Assembly (NCBI GenBank): GCA_902651635.1
Contig: CACRSC010000054.1
Location: 158,158-222,157 of the forward strand
Direction of reading: 5' to 3'
DNA length: 64,000 nt
Origin: Mastigamoeba balamuthi
Taxonomy: Eukaryota > Evosea > Mastigamoebida > Mastigamoebidae
In this document: positions 1-9,474 of the stretch, in pieces
How the letters are laid out: every line of letters starts with the position of its first letter
Numbering within the stretch: position 1 is the first letter of the stretch
Program-made: the position numbers and the translations under genes
The notes under the pieces: model-generated
Seen by the model: the letters and a program-made list of their open reading frames with translations, nothing else
Told to the model about the DNA's origin: nothing
Databases searched by the model: none

Positions 1-72
1 TTCCATCCCTGCTATGCCTGCAGCTGTGCCACCGGCAGATATTATGTGCCACTGGCAGATGACATCATTTTC
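1..72. repeat. palindromic intron array, segment 1
   Basis: Two degenerate units of the GTGCCACCGGCAGATATTAT type precede the first visible exon, which begins just after the CAG at 57-59. The units match the palindromic family that fills later introns of the same gene, so this looks like the end of an intron cut by the window edge. Confidence 0.6.
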
Positions 73-3000
73 AAAAATTGTTTGGGTTGTCCTACAAGCT
101 CCTACAAGCCGATGTCAACCACGCTGTCTGCGCTAAGCATCCCCAAGAAGGGGAAGCCCGAGGTATGTCACCGCATTCACTTCACTCCCACTCGTTCTCC
201 TTCTCAAGCATTCCCAGCCCACCGAGTTTGAAGTTGAATACGCCCTAAACCAACAGTATATGCGCTGTGTTGCGCAGCGTGAGCACAAGAGACTGGGTGT
301 GCCTTCATCCCCCGATCAAGCCCCTGTACCGCAGACCTTGATGGCATGCCGTTCTGGTGAGTTCTTCCCTCTTCAAACTCACAATCATCTGCCAGCGCAC
401 GCTATGTGCCGGCAGTTTAATTCTGTACCGGCGACAGTGCCGGCGGTACATAGTATATGCCGCTGGCACATACTTATGCTGGAATTATATGCCGCTGGCA
501 TATAATTCTATGCTGCTGGCATCTAATTCTATGCTGCCGGCATAAAATTGTATGCCGCCGGCACATAATTATATGCCACCGGCATATAAGTATATGCCAC
601 TGGCACATAACTATATGCCACTGACACAATCACTGGCACTGCATCCCTTTACAACCTGACATTCTTTCTGTTATACAACTGGTTTCCACGGCCACTCCTG
701 CAGCCCTGGTTGAATGCGAGGCCATGGCAGCAGCAGCAGCACCAGCCGCTGAGCCCGAGCTGTCTCCCGAGCCCCAGCAGCAGCAGGACATTGAGCCAGA
801 GAAGGCGAACGAGCAGCCGATGGAGCAGGACAAGAACACTGAGCAGCAGGATGGTGACACCGAGCAGCAGGACGATGCAGAGGCTGAGCAGCAGGACAAG
901 CAGCAGGACGAGCAGGAGGAGAACGTGGAGGACGAGCAACAGGACCAAGAGGGGGACGAGGACGACAGCGACAGTGGGGGGGCCCCTAGTGCTGAGCCCA
1001 CCAGCATGCAGGCCCGGAACGTGGGATGGCCTGCTTCCTCTGGTGCCAGGGAGCTGCAGCCGTGGCAGAAGCCCCGGCCCTGGCCCGCTTCCTCAGCTTC
1101 CTGTGACTGGGGGGCATTCCAGGGTGCTGGGGTGCGCACCAGGCAGCAGGTTGCTGCCATGGACCCCCGTGTGGCGGGTCGCCCAGCAGAGTGCTCCGAG
1201 CACGAATGGGCTGACCTCATGGCCCTGTACCCTCAACCACGCCCTGGAGACATCACCACGGATAGCAGCACGATTCCCAAGGAAGCCAGTGCCAGATCAG
1301 TACGCATTTCATTCTCAATTCTTATGTCTGACTCAATCGATACAGACTGGGACATACCTGCCAGTGATCGGGTCAATGACTGTCCCATGCTTCGTGACTG
1401 GCCCTCGTCGCATGGGCCTGCGTGACGTGTACTTCTGGGACGTTTGCCGCATGGAATCCGGCAAACGGGCCACGTTGCTGCAGTCCGGCAGTGTGTACTG
1501 GGCCTGCGTGGAGGACGAGTGGACTCTCGTTGTTCTCCTCAACCTCATCATTCCGGTCAACACCAGCATGAAGAAGCAGTTGAACTGCCTCGTCCTCAAC
1601 CCGGCGTTTTCAGTGGCTGGCGTGCAGAAGAAGAACATGGTGATCAGCATCCCCTGTGGTGCTGTAAGGCACCCTGTTGTGCTGACAGCACGGCAGTGCT
1701 TCTACATCAACTACATCCTGCGCAACAGTGAGGACGCAATCAATTTGTACGTATTTCCTCTGATGAAAGCAATTGAAAAACAAGTGAAAGACATTTTTAT
1801 GACTTTACTGTTTTTCGTTTATGTGCCGCCGGCATAAAGCTATATGCCGGCGGCATATAACTTTATGCCGGTGGCATATAAATTTATGCCGGTGGCATAT
1901 AATTATATGCTGGCAGCATATAGAAAAAGTTGCCGGCATAACCAGTCTAACTCGCATTTCAGCCCACTGCTGCAGCAGTACAGGCAGGCAACGACGCCTG
2001 CGGCACACCAGGACTACGACAACGCTGTTGTGCAGGCCTCCATCATCGCCATCTCCACCCTGACCAGGAACAGGGTCATTCTGACCACGGAGGAGGCAGT
2101 CCAGGCAAGGACTGACTGCCTGGAGGTGATGTACTTCACCACGCTGTTCTGGGACCCGACGGAGAACACCGTGCAGAATGCAACAACGTCGCTGACTGCA
2201 GTTGCAGCTGAGGTGCGTCGCCTCAGCCGCCTCAGTGCGAGGGGGCATGCCATGGATGGCCCCAAAGCCATGCTGAATGCTGTGCGGAGCATCAAGGACA
2301 AGATCAAGGGAGCCAAGCAGGCCAGCAAGGAAACGTCTTCTGCATCTGGAGATGATGCTGAGAGCTTCAGCTCTGACTGAGTCCATTGATGAGCTGCGAG
2401 GCAAGAAGGTGGTGGAGTGCAACGTGGATGATGACCAGGAGGAGCACAAGGAGAAGACAGCAACACGCAAGAGGACGAGGGAGGAAAGCAACGAGGAGTA
2501 CGTGGCTCCAGCTGCACCAGCTGCACCGCAACGCCTCCTTCCGCGTTCGCCTTTCAAGATCCAGCGGTGTCTGGCACCAGCCCCAGCAGCAGCAGCACCA
2601 GCAGACCGCGAGATGCTTAGGGCCCCTGGAGCTCCAGCAAAGTGCACGTGGTGGTCTCAGCAGCCCACGGAGGCCTGGGACGTCAACGACATCGACACCA
2701 TGAGTCTCCAGGATGCTCACACAGCCCTGCACCAGGCCGTGAGCAATGCTGTACGTTAAATTCCCTCCCCCTTTATTCACACACATTTATATGCCGGCGG
2801 CATATAATCATATGCCAGCGGCACATAATTTTTATGCTGGCAGCACATAGCATATGCCAGCAGCATATAATTATATGCCGGCAGCATAACTATTTGACAC
2901 AACCTCCACTAATCGTTGTATACCACAGAAAGAGAAAGAGGAGGCTCTGCAGGCAGCACTGCAGTCTATCCAGTCCCTTGGCAAACGTGCGAAGGACCTG

Positions 3001-3408
3001 ATAGCACTGAACGAGAGAGCTCAGGACGAGGTGAAGAGGCTGACTGCCGAAATCGCCTTTGCTGCTGGACCAGGTCTCCTCGTTCCAGCACAGCAGCAGG
3101 ACCAGATCATCAAGGGCTTGGAGGCTGCCAGGGCCAAGTTGAAGGAGAAGATCACCACGTATAAGAAGGAGCAGGTCAGGGTGACCAACGAGCTGCACGA
3201 GCAGCACGTGCTCATTGCAATGTTGAAGAGCCAGAACGAGGGGCTCAAGGAGCAGCTGGAGCTCCTCAAGTCTGAGCATGCCAATTGGAGGGAGTACGAG
3301 TCCCTCAAGGGCACCAGCACCACTCCCTCCAAGCACAAAGTGCCCACCTCTCACCCTGCTCACCCTGCATCTGGGTCAGCAGATGGTGCAGACACTCCCA
3401 CGTGCTGA
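60..3408 (+). CDS. unrecognised multi-exon gene, glutamine/acidic-rich and coiled-coil protein (5' end outside window)
   Basis: I do not recognise the family. Clear GT-AG junctions in matching phase join exons ~60-162, 218-356 and 704 onward. Exon 3 encodes an alanine/proline stretch, then a long Gln/Glu/Asp-rich tract (about 780-990). Further coding segments follow at about 1290-1745, 1963-2380, 2360-2751 and 2931-3408; the last, ending in TGA, encodes an amphipathic Lys/Glu/Gln-rich stretch of about 110 residues that looks like a coiled coil. The join at 2751/2931 keeps frame, and so does 1745/1963. The reading frame changes near 1200-1300 and near 2370 without an intron I can place, so there may be unseen introns, sequence errors, or more than one gene. 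An AATAAA lies 72 nt after the stop. The introns at 357-703, about 1746-1962 and 2752-2930 all carry the palindromic array. A nuclear or scaffold role would be guesswork. Confidence 0.5.
390..645. repeat. palindromic intron array, segment 2
   Basis: About twelve units of a 13-bp near-palindrome (consensus ATGCCGGCGGCAT, with variants such as ATGCCGCTGGCAT) are separated by short A/T spacers such as ATAATTAT. The whole array lies inside the intron at 357-703, and the neighbouring exons contain none. Confidence 0.85.
1820..1942. repeat. palindromic intron array, segment 3
   Basis: Five to six units of the ATGCCGGCGGCAT palindrome with AT-rich spacers sit in the intron that ends at the CAG of 1960-1962. 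Confidence 0.85.
2788..2892. repeat. palindromic intron array, segment 4
   Basis: Five units of the same palindrome family occur inside the intron at 2752-2930, between two exons that join in frame. Confidence 0.85.
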
Positions 3409-3479
3409 GACACTCTCACCCATCTCCTGAGTGCTCTCTGTCACTCATGCCTTGCCCTTCTCAATTGCTTCATTCTTCA

Positions 3480-3485
3480 AATAAA
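3480..3485 (+). terminator. poly(A) signal AATAAA
   Basis: AATAAA lies 72 nt downstream of the TGA at 3406-3408, the expected position for 3' end formation of the upstream multi-exon gene. Confidence 0.55.
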
Positions 3486-3561
3486 AGCAATTGTTCTCTT
3501 CACATTCCATGACATGTGCATCAGCATCAAAGCACATCACTCTCTCTGCCTTTTCTTACTT

Positions 3562-3632
3562 TATATGCCGGCAGCATATGCTATATGCTGGTGGCATATA
3601 CTATATGCTGGCGGCACAGTATGTGCCGGCGA
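3562..3632. repeat. palindromic array, segment 5
   Basis: Three to four further ATGCCGGCGGCAT-type units are followed by a pyrimidine-rich stretch ending in CAG at about 3679. This looks like the 3' end of another intron, so a further exon or second gene may follow, but I could not extend it. Confidence 0.7.
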
Positions 3633-3939
3633 CAATAACTGCTGACATAACCGCTGACTTATAATACCCTTGTTTCAGGCCCCAGTTCTCAGTCCTGCCC
3701 ATTCAGAATCGTGCGTGATTTTGTACACACACTCGCTTATGGGCTTTCTGCTCATGTTGTGAGGGACAGCCAATACCGAGCTTACCTCACAACACACAGT
3801 GTGTGTTTTTCAAGAGACGAAAACCGCTGGCATATAACACCTTTTTGGGGGAATTCCTGCCCATCAAGCGGGGCATAGGGCCTGTGTTCCTCATCACACC
3901 CGCAGGTCACGTTGCAGTCCGTTTGCTATGTACTGCTAA

Positions 3940-5275
3940 GTGGGTTTCTTCTGCTATGCTATATAGGAGAAGGCACTGAAGTGCCTTCTGCTACATGGTG
4001 TAGCAGACACAATGCTGTAGGATGCATTGCAGAAGGTCTGCTATACAGTGCTACACTGATACTCTCTGCTATGTAGCATAGCAGAAGGCACTAGAGCACC
4101 TTTCACTGTGCATATGGTGTAGCAGACCCTATAGTTAGTGTAGCAGCAGTGTGTAGCAGACCTTCCACTACGAGTCACTGCAGCAGCAATTCACTTCTGC
4201 TATACTACGTAGTGAAGCAAGCAGAACTGGATCCACTACAGCATGTAAACGTGATTGAGGTGATATGGAAGTGAACTGTCTCGATTGGCTCAAGCTGCTC
4301 CACTCTCTCTTTGATGCTGTGTTTATTTTGCTGAATAATTATGTCTGTTAAAATTCACTTATAGGATTATTTAATATGTACAAACCTGTGCTGGAGCTGC
4401 TTACAACATACTGGCGTTTGTTCTCTGCTGCTTTGGTCTGGCTTCATGCAGCAGCCCTGTCAGTCACCAACAGAGAAGACCATCTTCCAGATGTTCCATT
4501 TCACTTCTCAGGGCAGTGGTGACCACCCATCCATATGGCCAGCCCTCTGCAGGTTACACTGTGTCAAGTAGTACCTGTCACATGTTCTATAGCGATATGG
4601 TTTGTCCTTCCTGTCCTTCCTCTCATGTACTTGACCTGCAGCTGTGTGTTTCACCTCGCCTTGCTCTTCTGTTTCTTGCAACATTGCCTGCTCCACTCAA
4701 TCCCTTCTGCATCACTGTCTCAGTGTGCAAATGATGTCAAGTGCAAATCAGCCAGCTGGCAAAATCTAGGCTGCTCACCCTCAGGCTTCTGCTACACTTA
4801 GCTACACAATTATATCACTACACATACCTTTGCTGCACTGTGTAGCAGATCACCCTCCGCAATGCATTGCTACATTGGCTCCGCTACACAGTGTAGCAGA
4901 TGCACCCATCACTACATGCCACTACACCTGTCTTCGCTACACCATGTAGCAGAGGTACCTTCGCTATGCATCATAGCAGAGCATATATAGCAATGCGTAG
5001 CAGCAGTGCCTCCACTACTCTGTGTAGTGGAGGTGCCTTTGCTACACCATGTAGTGAAGGTACCTCTGCTATGCGGTGTAGCAGAGCCTGTGCAGCAGTG
5101 CGTAGCGGAGGTACCTCCGCTATGCATTGCTACATGCACTCTGCTACACTGTGTAGCAGAGGTACCTCTGCTATGCACAGCTACACAGGTGCTGCTATGC
5201 ACCACTGCTGAAATTCACTTCTGCTACACTACGTAGCGGAGCATGCATAGCAGAACTGGATCCGCTACAGCACGT
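3940..5275. repeat. second palindromic array family (CTGCTACAC/GTGTAGCAG), two blocks
   Basis: Two blocks, about 3940-4215 and 4820-5275, are packed with short inverted pairs of the TCTGCTACACNGTGTAGCAGA type separated by motifs such as GGTACC. The sequence is unrelated to the ATGCCGGCGGCAT family. The blocks flank about 550 bp of unique DNA (4265-4815) in which I see no convincing gene. Short open frames through the array are by-products of the repeat. Confidence 0.85.
4189..4262 (+). repeat. direct repeat tail, copy 1
   Basis: About 75 bp ending the first array block, beginning ATTCACTTCTGCTA and containing CAGAACTGGATCC. It is closely matched at 5212-5290, so array plus tail were duplicated as a unit. 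Confidence 0.75.
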
Positions 5276-5290
5276 AAACGTGCTTGACGT
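5212..5290 (+). repeat. direct repeat tail, copy 2
   Basis: Near-copy of 4189-4262 at the end of the second array block, with a few base changes and a 4-bp length difference. Confidence 0.75.
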
Positions 5291-5527
5291 GTCTTCCCCC
5301 TGTATGCCTTCCCTTTGATCACCTCCAAAAAACTGTCGTTCTGACTCCATAAGGGGCCTATCGTTAAGCTACAATAATTGCTGAAAATTCCAAACGTGTA
5401 TGAGATGTGCAGTTGATCTCAGGGGGGAATCCAGGCGATGGGCGAAAATCTTTTCTGGGAAATCTGGAAAAAAAGAAAATCCCCAGATACCTTATTTCGT
5501 AGATTAACCAGCTTATCCCAAAGAAGG

Positions 5528-6529
5528 ATGAACAAGGCGTTTGGAGACCTGATCGCTGCCGTTGTGCCGGTGGGCCAGCTGCAGGCCAACTGCACGGTGC
5601 TCTTCCACACGCCCACGCGGTCCGCGCTCGTGGTGGACTGCGGCGGCGACGTGACGACGGTCGTCAGCGAGCTCAAGACGCTCGGGGCCGCCGCGCCGGG
5701 TCCCCTCACCGCCTACTTCACGCACGGCCACTTCGACCACATCGGCGGCGTCAACGACCTCGTCGACGTCTTCGGCGGGCCCGGCGGGCCGGCCGTCGTC
5801 ATGCACGGCGCCGACGAGGAGCCGCTGTGGAAGAGGCTCGAGCGGCAGTACAAGATGCTCCGCTGCCCCAGGCCCGCGGGCTTCCGGCCCCCTTACGACC
5901 TCACCCGCAGGTCCGCTTCCCTCCACCGACGGGGCGGCACCCCCTCCTCCTCCCCGTCACGTCCCCTGCCTCCAGCCCTCTGAGCTGCCGTTTTTTTTCG
6001 CGTCTGCTGATGTCATTTTCGCTGTTCTTGTCTTTGGGCTGTTTCCGTTCTCCTTTATGCCAATTGATTCGAAATCTTCGATTCGCCTCGGGTTTGATTT
6101 CGTTGCCAGCGATTTTTGCGCTGTTGTTTGGCGTAGGGCACCCACACTCTGTTTTGCAGCTCGATGCAAGGAGCCATCGCCTTGGTTCGGTAGGCTGATG
6201 CCTCTTGTCCTGTGCGCAGGGTGGTGGACGGGGACGAGGTCAGGGTGGGCGATGTCGTGGGCAAGGTGCTGCACACGCCCGGGCACACGCAGGGCTCGAC
6301 GTGCCTCTACTTTGAGGCGCAGAAGCTGCTGGTCGCCGGCGACACGCTGTTCAGGGGCGCCTTCGGGAGGACCGACCTGCCGGGCGGCGACGAGGCCGCG
6401 CTCTCGAGGAGCCTCAAGAGGCTGCTGGCGCTGCCCGAGGACGTCACGGTCATCACGGGCCACGGGCCCTCGACCACCATCGGGTACGAGAGGAAGAACA
6501 ACATGGCCGTCCACATGCGCCTCGTCTAG
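5528..6529 (+). CDS. metallo-beta-lactamase-fold hydrolase (glyoxalase II-like)
   Basis: Two exons, 5528-5910 and 6220-6529, join in phase 2 through a GT-AG intron of 309 nt to give about 230 residues. The zinc-binding signature THGHFDHIGG (about residues 63-72) is the HxHxDH motif. HTPGHTQGS and GDTLF follow in exon 2, and TGHGPSTTIG near the end supplies the last metal histidine. This is the layout of the single-domain hydroxyacylglutathione-hydrolase-like MBL family, which hydrolyses thioesters using two metal ions. I chose the ATG at 5528 because family similarity starts right after it; an in-frame ATG at 5438 would add 30 unlike residues. Substrate unknown. Confidence 0.85.
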
Positions 6530-6893
6530 GAGCGCCGCACTGCGCTCCCCGCTTTGAGCTGGCCTCCCTTCCCCAAAATACAGTTGCGTCATGATATGGT
6601 TGGATATCTTTGGTGACGTGGATTGGCCAGAGGCGCTATTTATAGAGCGTTGGTTCTGTATCTTTCCGTCGTGCTTGTGTTCTGGAGTCGCTCTTGAGCA
6701 CAGCACCCGAGAGACCACCATTTGGGTCCCCTCTGTCAGATTTACGAGCAAGCTCCCCGCGGCGGCAAGAGCGCGTCACGCGTGCATTTCCTCGCCGCGG
6801 AATAGCGGGCTTCTTTTTCCCTACTGCGGATATTTCCGCCTGAGAGAATCTAAACTAGTTGGAGATCCACTGAACATCCACTCTGTTCGTCCG

Positions 6894-8301
6894 ATGAGAA
6901 CTCCTGTGCCGGTCAGGCTGCGCGCTCCGGCCACCCCGGCCTCGCCGCCGCCCCTGCGCCTGCCGCCCACCCCGGGCCCGCGCGCCGCCCCCGCCCCCGA
7001 GCCCGCCGCCCGCGGAACCGACGCCACGGCCCCCTGGCGCGCTCGCTTCGAGGCCTTCGCGCTGGGCACGCACCACAGGGTCGGCGGCAGCAGCCCCGTC
7101 TCCCTGCTCTCCCAGCACCTCTTCTCCCTCATCGTCGGGATCGCCCGGTGCGCCCCACAGCACTCTCCCGCCCAGCGCCCGATCCCGGTGGCCCCCGCCA
7201 GCGCTGCTATGAATAGGCCCCAGCGTTTTTCTCGGCGATTCAGTTGATTTCCTGATTCGAGATTCCGGTTGTCCAGTTCGAAATTTGGGGGAAATATCGC
7301 GGGGTTTGTATTGAATCTGGATTTTCCCCCACGCGCACAGGCCGAGACGGGTGGTCAGCGGGTCGTGGGACGGGAGCCTGCGCGTCTGGGAGCTGGAGAC
7401 GCGCATGTGCTGGCGGGACCTGCGCGGGCACACGGACGCCGTGCGGTCCGTCTGCTCGCACGGGCGCCTCGTGGCCAGCGCGTCTCACGACTGCACCGTG
7501 CGGCTGTGGGACGCGCCCTCGGGCGAGTGCCTCCGCGTGCTCTCGGGGCACTCGCACTGGGTCACGTGCGCCGCGTTCCTGCCGCTGGCGAGCGGCGACC
7601 TGGGGCTGGCCTCGTGCTCGCGCGACCGCTCGCTGGTCGTCTGGCGCGTGCCGAGCGGCGACGTGCTCTGCCGCGTGGCCGACGCGCACGAGTGGGCCGT
7701 CTGGTGCCTCGCGCCCGTCGTCGACGCCGGCGCCGTCATCACAGGCGGCGGCGACAACGTGCTGCGCGTGTGGGACGTGTCGACGGGCAGGAAGATCAGC
7801 GCGGACCTCGTCGGGCACTCGGCGCCCGTCACGTGCGTGCGCGTGCTGAGCGCCACGCGCGCCGTCAGCGCCGCCGGGGCGCTGGACCCCGCGCTGCGCC
7901 TGTGGGACCTCGCCGACGGCTCCTGCCTCGCGAGGTTCGGCTCGCTGGCGCTCGACATATCGCTCTCGCACGAGGCGCACGTCTGGCCGAGCTACTTCCG
8001 GCTGCCCGACGCCAACGACGACATCTGCGTCGGCGTCGTCACGGCGCTGGCCGACTGCTCGGTGCGCGTCTGGAGGCCGCGCGAGAACAACGAGCTCTGC
8101 CCCGAGACGGCGGTGCCGTTCACGGCGGTGCAGCCCAACGCGGTCGCGGTGCTGGACGACGGGGCGGGCACGCGGGTCGTGACCGGGGGCGAGGACGGGG
8201 CCATCCGGCTGTGGGACCCTGCGGGCGCCAAGATTGCCGAGTTCCGAGGGTCGCAGGCCAAAATAACCGCTCTAGCCGTTACAGAGTTCGTCGGGTGCTA
8301 A
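6894..8301 (+). CDS. WD40-repeat protein
   Basis: Exon 1 (6894-7147) encodes a proline/alanine-rich leader with a short hydrophobic segment. Exon 2 (7341-8301) joins in phase 2. The product has about seven WD40 blades, visible as repeated SGSWDGSLRVW, SASHDCTVRLW, SCSRDRSLVVW, TGGGDNVLRVW and TGGEDGAIRLW motifs with GH dipeptides ahead of several blades. This is the classical beta-propeller scaffold. The family is too broad to name a partner. The gene converges on the minus-strand gene ending at 8644. Confidence 0.85.
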
Positions 8302-8643
8302 ACGAATCAATTGTCCAAGCGTTCATTATGACATAAAGACATGGAGAATAGATTATTCCGTCTCCCCGCTACTAATCATGGTTGGATTACCATGGTTTTC
8401 AATGGTGAGGTCTGCCCGCGCTCGACTGGCACAGCTTCTGGCTGGTCGTCTGGCAGTCGTTTGGGTGGTGGGGTGCTGCGAGGGAAAGCGAGACTCACAG
8501 ATCATCAAAAAACAAGGTGGACAATGGCATCCGATTCCCTCAAAGTGGTTCCAGTATTGCATCTGAAATGGAGGACCTCCTATTGCCACCCCGACTTTGC
8601 GACGGAGCGGGACACTCATCATCCGGCGGCGGGCCAGCGGCTC
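8302..8643. other. convergent intergenic region
   Basis: About 340 bp between two convergent genes. No RNA gene, repeat or further coding frame seen. Confidence 0.6.
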
Positions 8644-9147
8644 TCACAGCACTGCGCAGCACCCGCAGTCCGCCCAGAGCGAGGAGCTGCCCGTCTGGCC
8701 CTGGCGCTGGCGCTGCGCCCTGCGCTCTCCGCGCCCCTCCACCTCGACGTCGAGGCTGTCCCTGCGCTCCCCCGCGATGAGCCCCTGCGAGAGCATCTGC
8801 TCCTCCTGCTCCGCCGTCTGCCGCAGCGCCTGCCCCTCCCGCTGCCGCTGCCCCTCGTCTCCCGCCGACTGCAGGGCGCTCGCGATGTCGCCGACCGCGC
8901 GCTGGGCGCGGACCTTGTCGAGCTTGCGCTCGAGGCGGGCGACGAAGACGTCCGAGGGCTCGAGGGGGCCGGCGAGGAGGGCCAGCGAGCCCAGCGGCCC
9001 CGCGGCGGCGCTCTCGGGCGGCGGCGGCGCCAGGAGGGGCACCGCGGCGGCGGGCGCGGGGGCAGCGGCAGGCGCGTCCCGCCCAAAGTCGTCGGCTGGC
9101 GGGAAGAGCGAGGCTGCGCGTGCCTGCCACGAAGCGCTGTCCTCCAT
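8644..9147 (-). CDS. unrecognised proline/alanine-rich protein with Gln/Glu/Arg coiled coil
   Basis: A single exon encodes 167 residues. The first half is Ala/Pro-rich; then comes a charged helical stretch (about residues 70-150) rich in Glu, Gln and Arg, and the protein ends in Cys-Cys. I see no catalytic motif. Strong G/C third-position bias across the frame supports it as real. Upstream lie two copies of a 36-bp element at 9211-9246 and 9302-9337, which may be promoter or 5' intron sequence. Confidence 0.55.
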   Translation of the reverse strand: MEDSASWQARAASLFPPADDFGRDAPAAAPAPAAAVPLLAPPPPESAAAGPLGSLALLAGPLEPSDVFVARLERKLDKVRAQRAVGDIASALQSAGDEGQRQREGQALRQTAEQEEQMLSQGLIAGERRDSLDVEVEGRGERRAQRQRQGQTGSSSLWADCGCCAVL

Positions 9148-9210
9148 GGCTGCAGCGCCAACGGTGCTGCGACCAGAATCTAGATTTGTTCAGGGGATCC
9201 CAGGGTTTAC

Positions 9211-9246
9211 CCGTTCCAAAATATCACGTGACTCAACGCAGGCATT
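9211..9246 (-). promoter_or_regulatory. 36-bp element with TGCCTGCGTTGAGTCA core, copy 1
   Basis: Read on the minus strand this contains TGCCTGCGTTGAGTCACG followed by GATATTTTGGAACGGG. A near-identical copy lies 91 bp away at 9302-9337, both upstream of the minus-strand gene at 9147. Two more copies of the core lie in a VPS53 intron (19492-19507, 19532-19547). The core includes TGAGTCA, which resembles a bZIP site. Function is inference. Confidence 0.5.
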
Positions 9247-9301
9247 TCCCGGACTGCAACACGCCGGCCACGGTGGACAGTAAGCCACACCGGCCCCGCC
9301 C

Positions 9302-9337
9302 CCGTTCCGAAAAATCTCGTGACTCAACGCAGGCATT
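9302..9337 (-). promoter_or_regulatory. 36-bp element with TGCCTGCGTTGAGTCA core, copy 2
   Basis: Direct repeat of 9211-9246 with about three differences. Confidence 0.5.
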
Positions 9338-9474
9338 ACCCGCATGGCCACGGTGGACAGTCAGCCTCACCCTCCCCGTGGCACGCGGGCCTCTGTGCTC
9401 GGTCAATTTGTTTGTATTCGTGGTTGGCGTGTGGGACAGGTGTCGCCCCCTGCTGCGGCAATGCGCGACCAGCC

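Noticed and set aside
390-645. CRISPR-like array of short palindromes with regular spacers
   Set aside because: Spacers are 5-12 bp and AT-rich, units vary, and the block is inside a eukaryotic intron; no Cas genes.
4900-5236. Open frames on both strands through the CTGCTACAC array
   Set aside because: They are low-complexity translations of the repeat (many Ser, Thr, Cys, Met) with no codon bias.
5438-5527. Upstream ATG for the MBL hydrolase
   Set aside because: The 30 added residues show no family similarity and the second ATG fits homologs.
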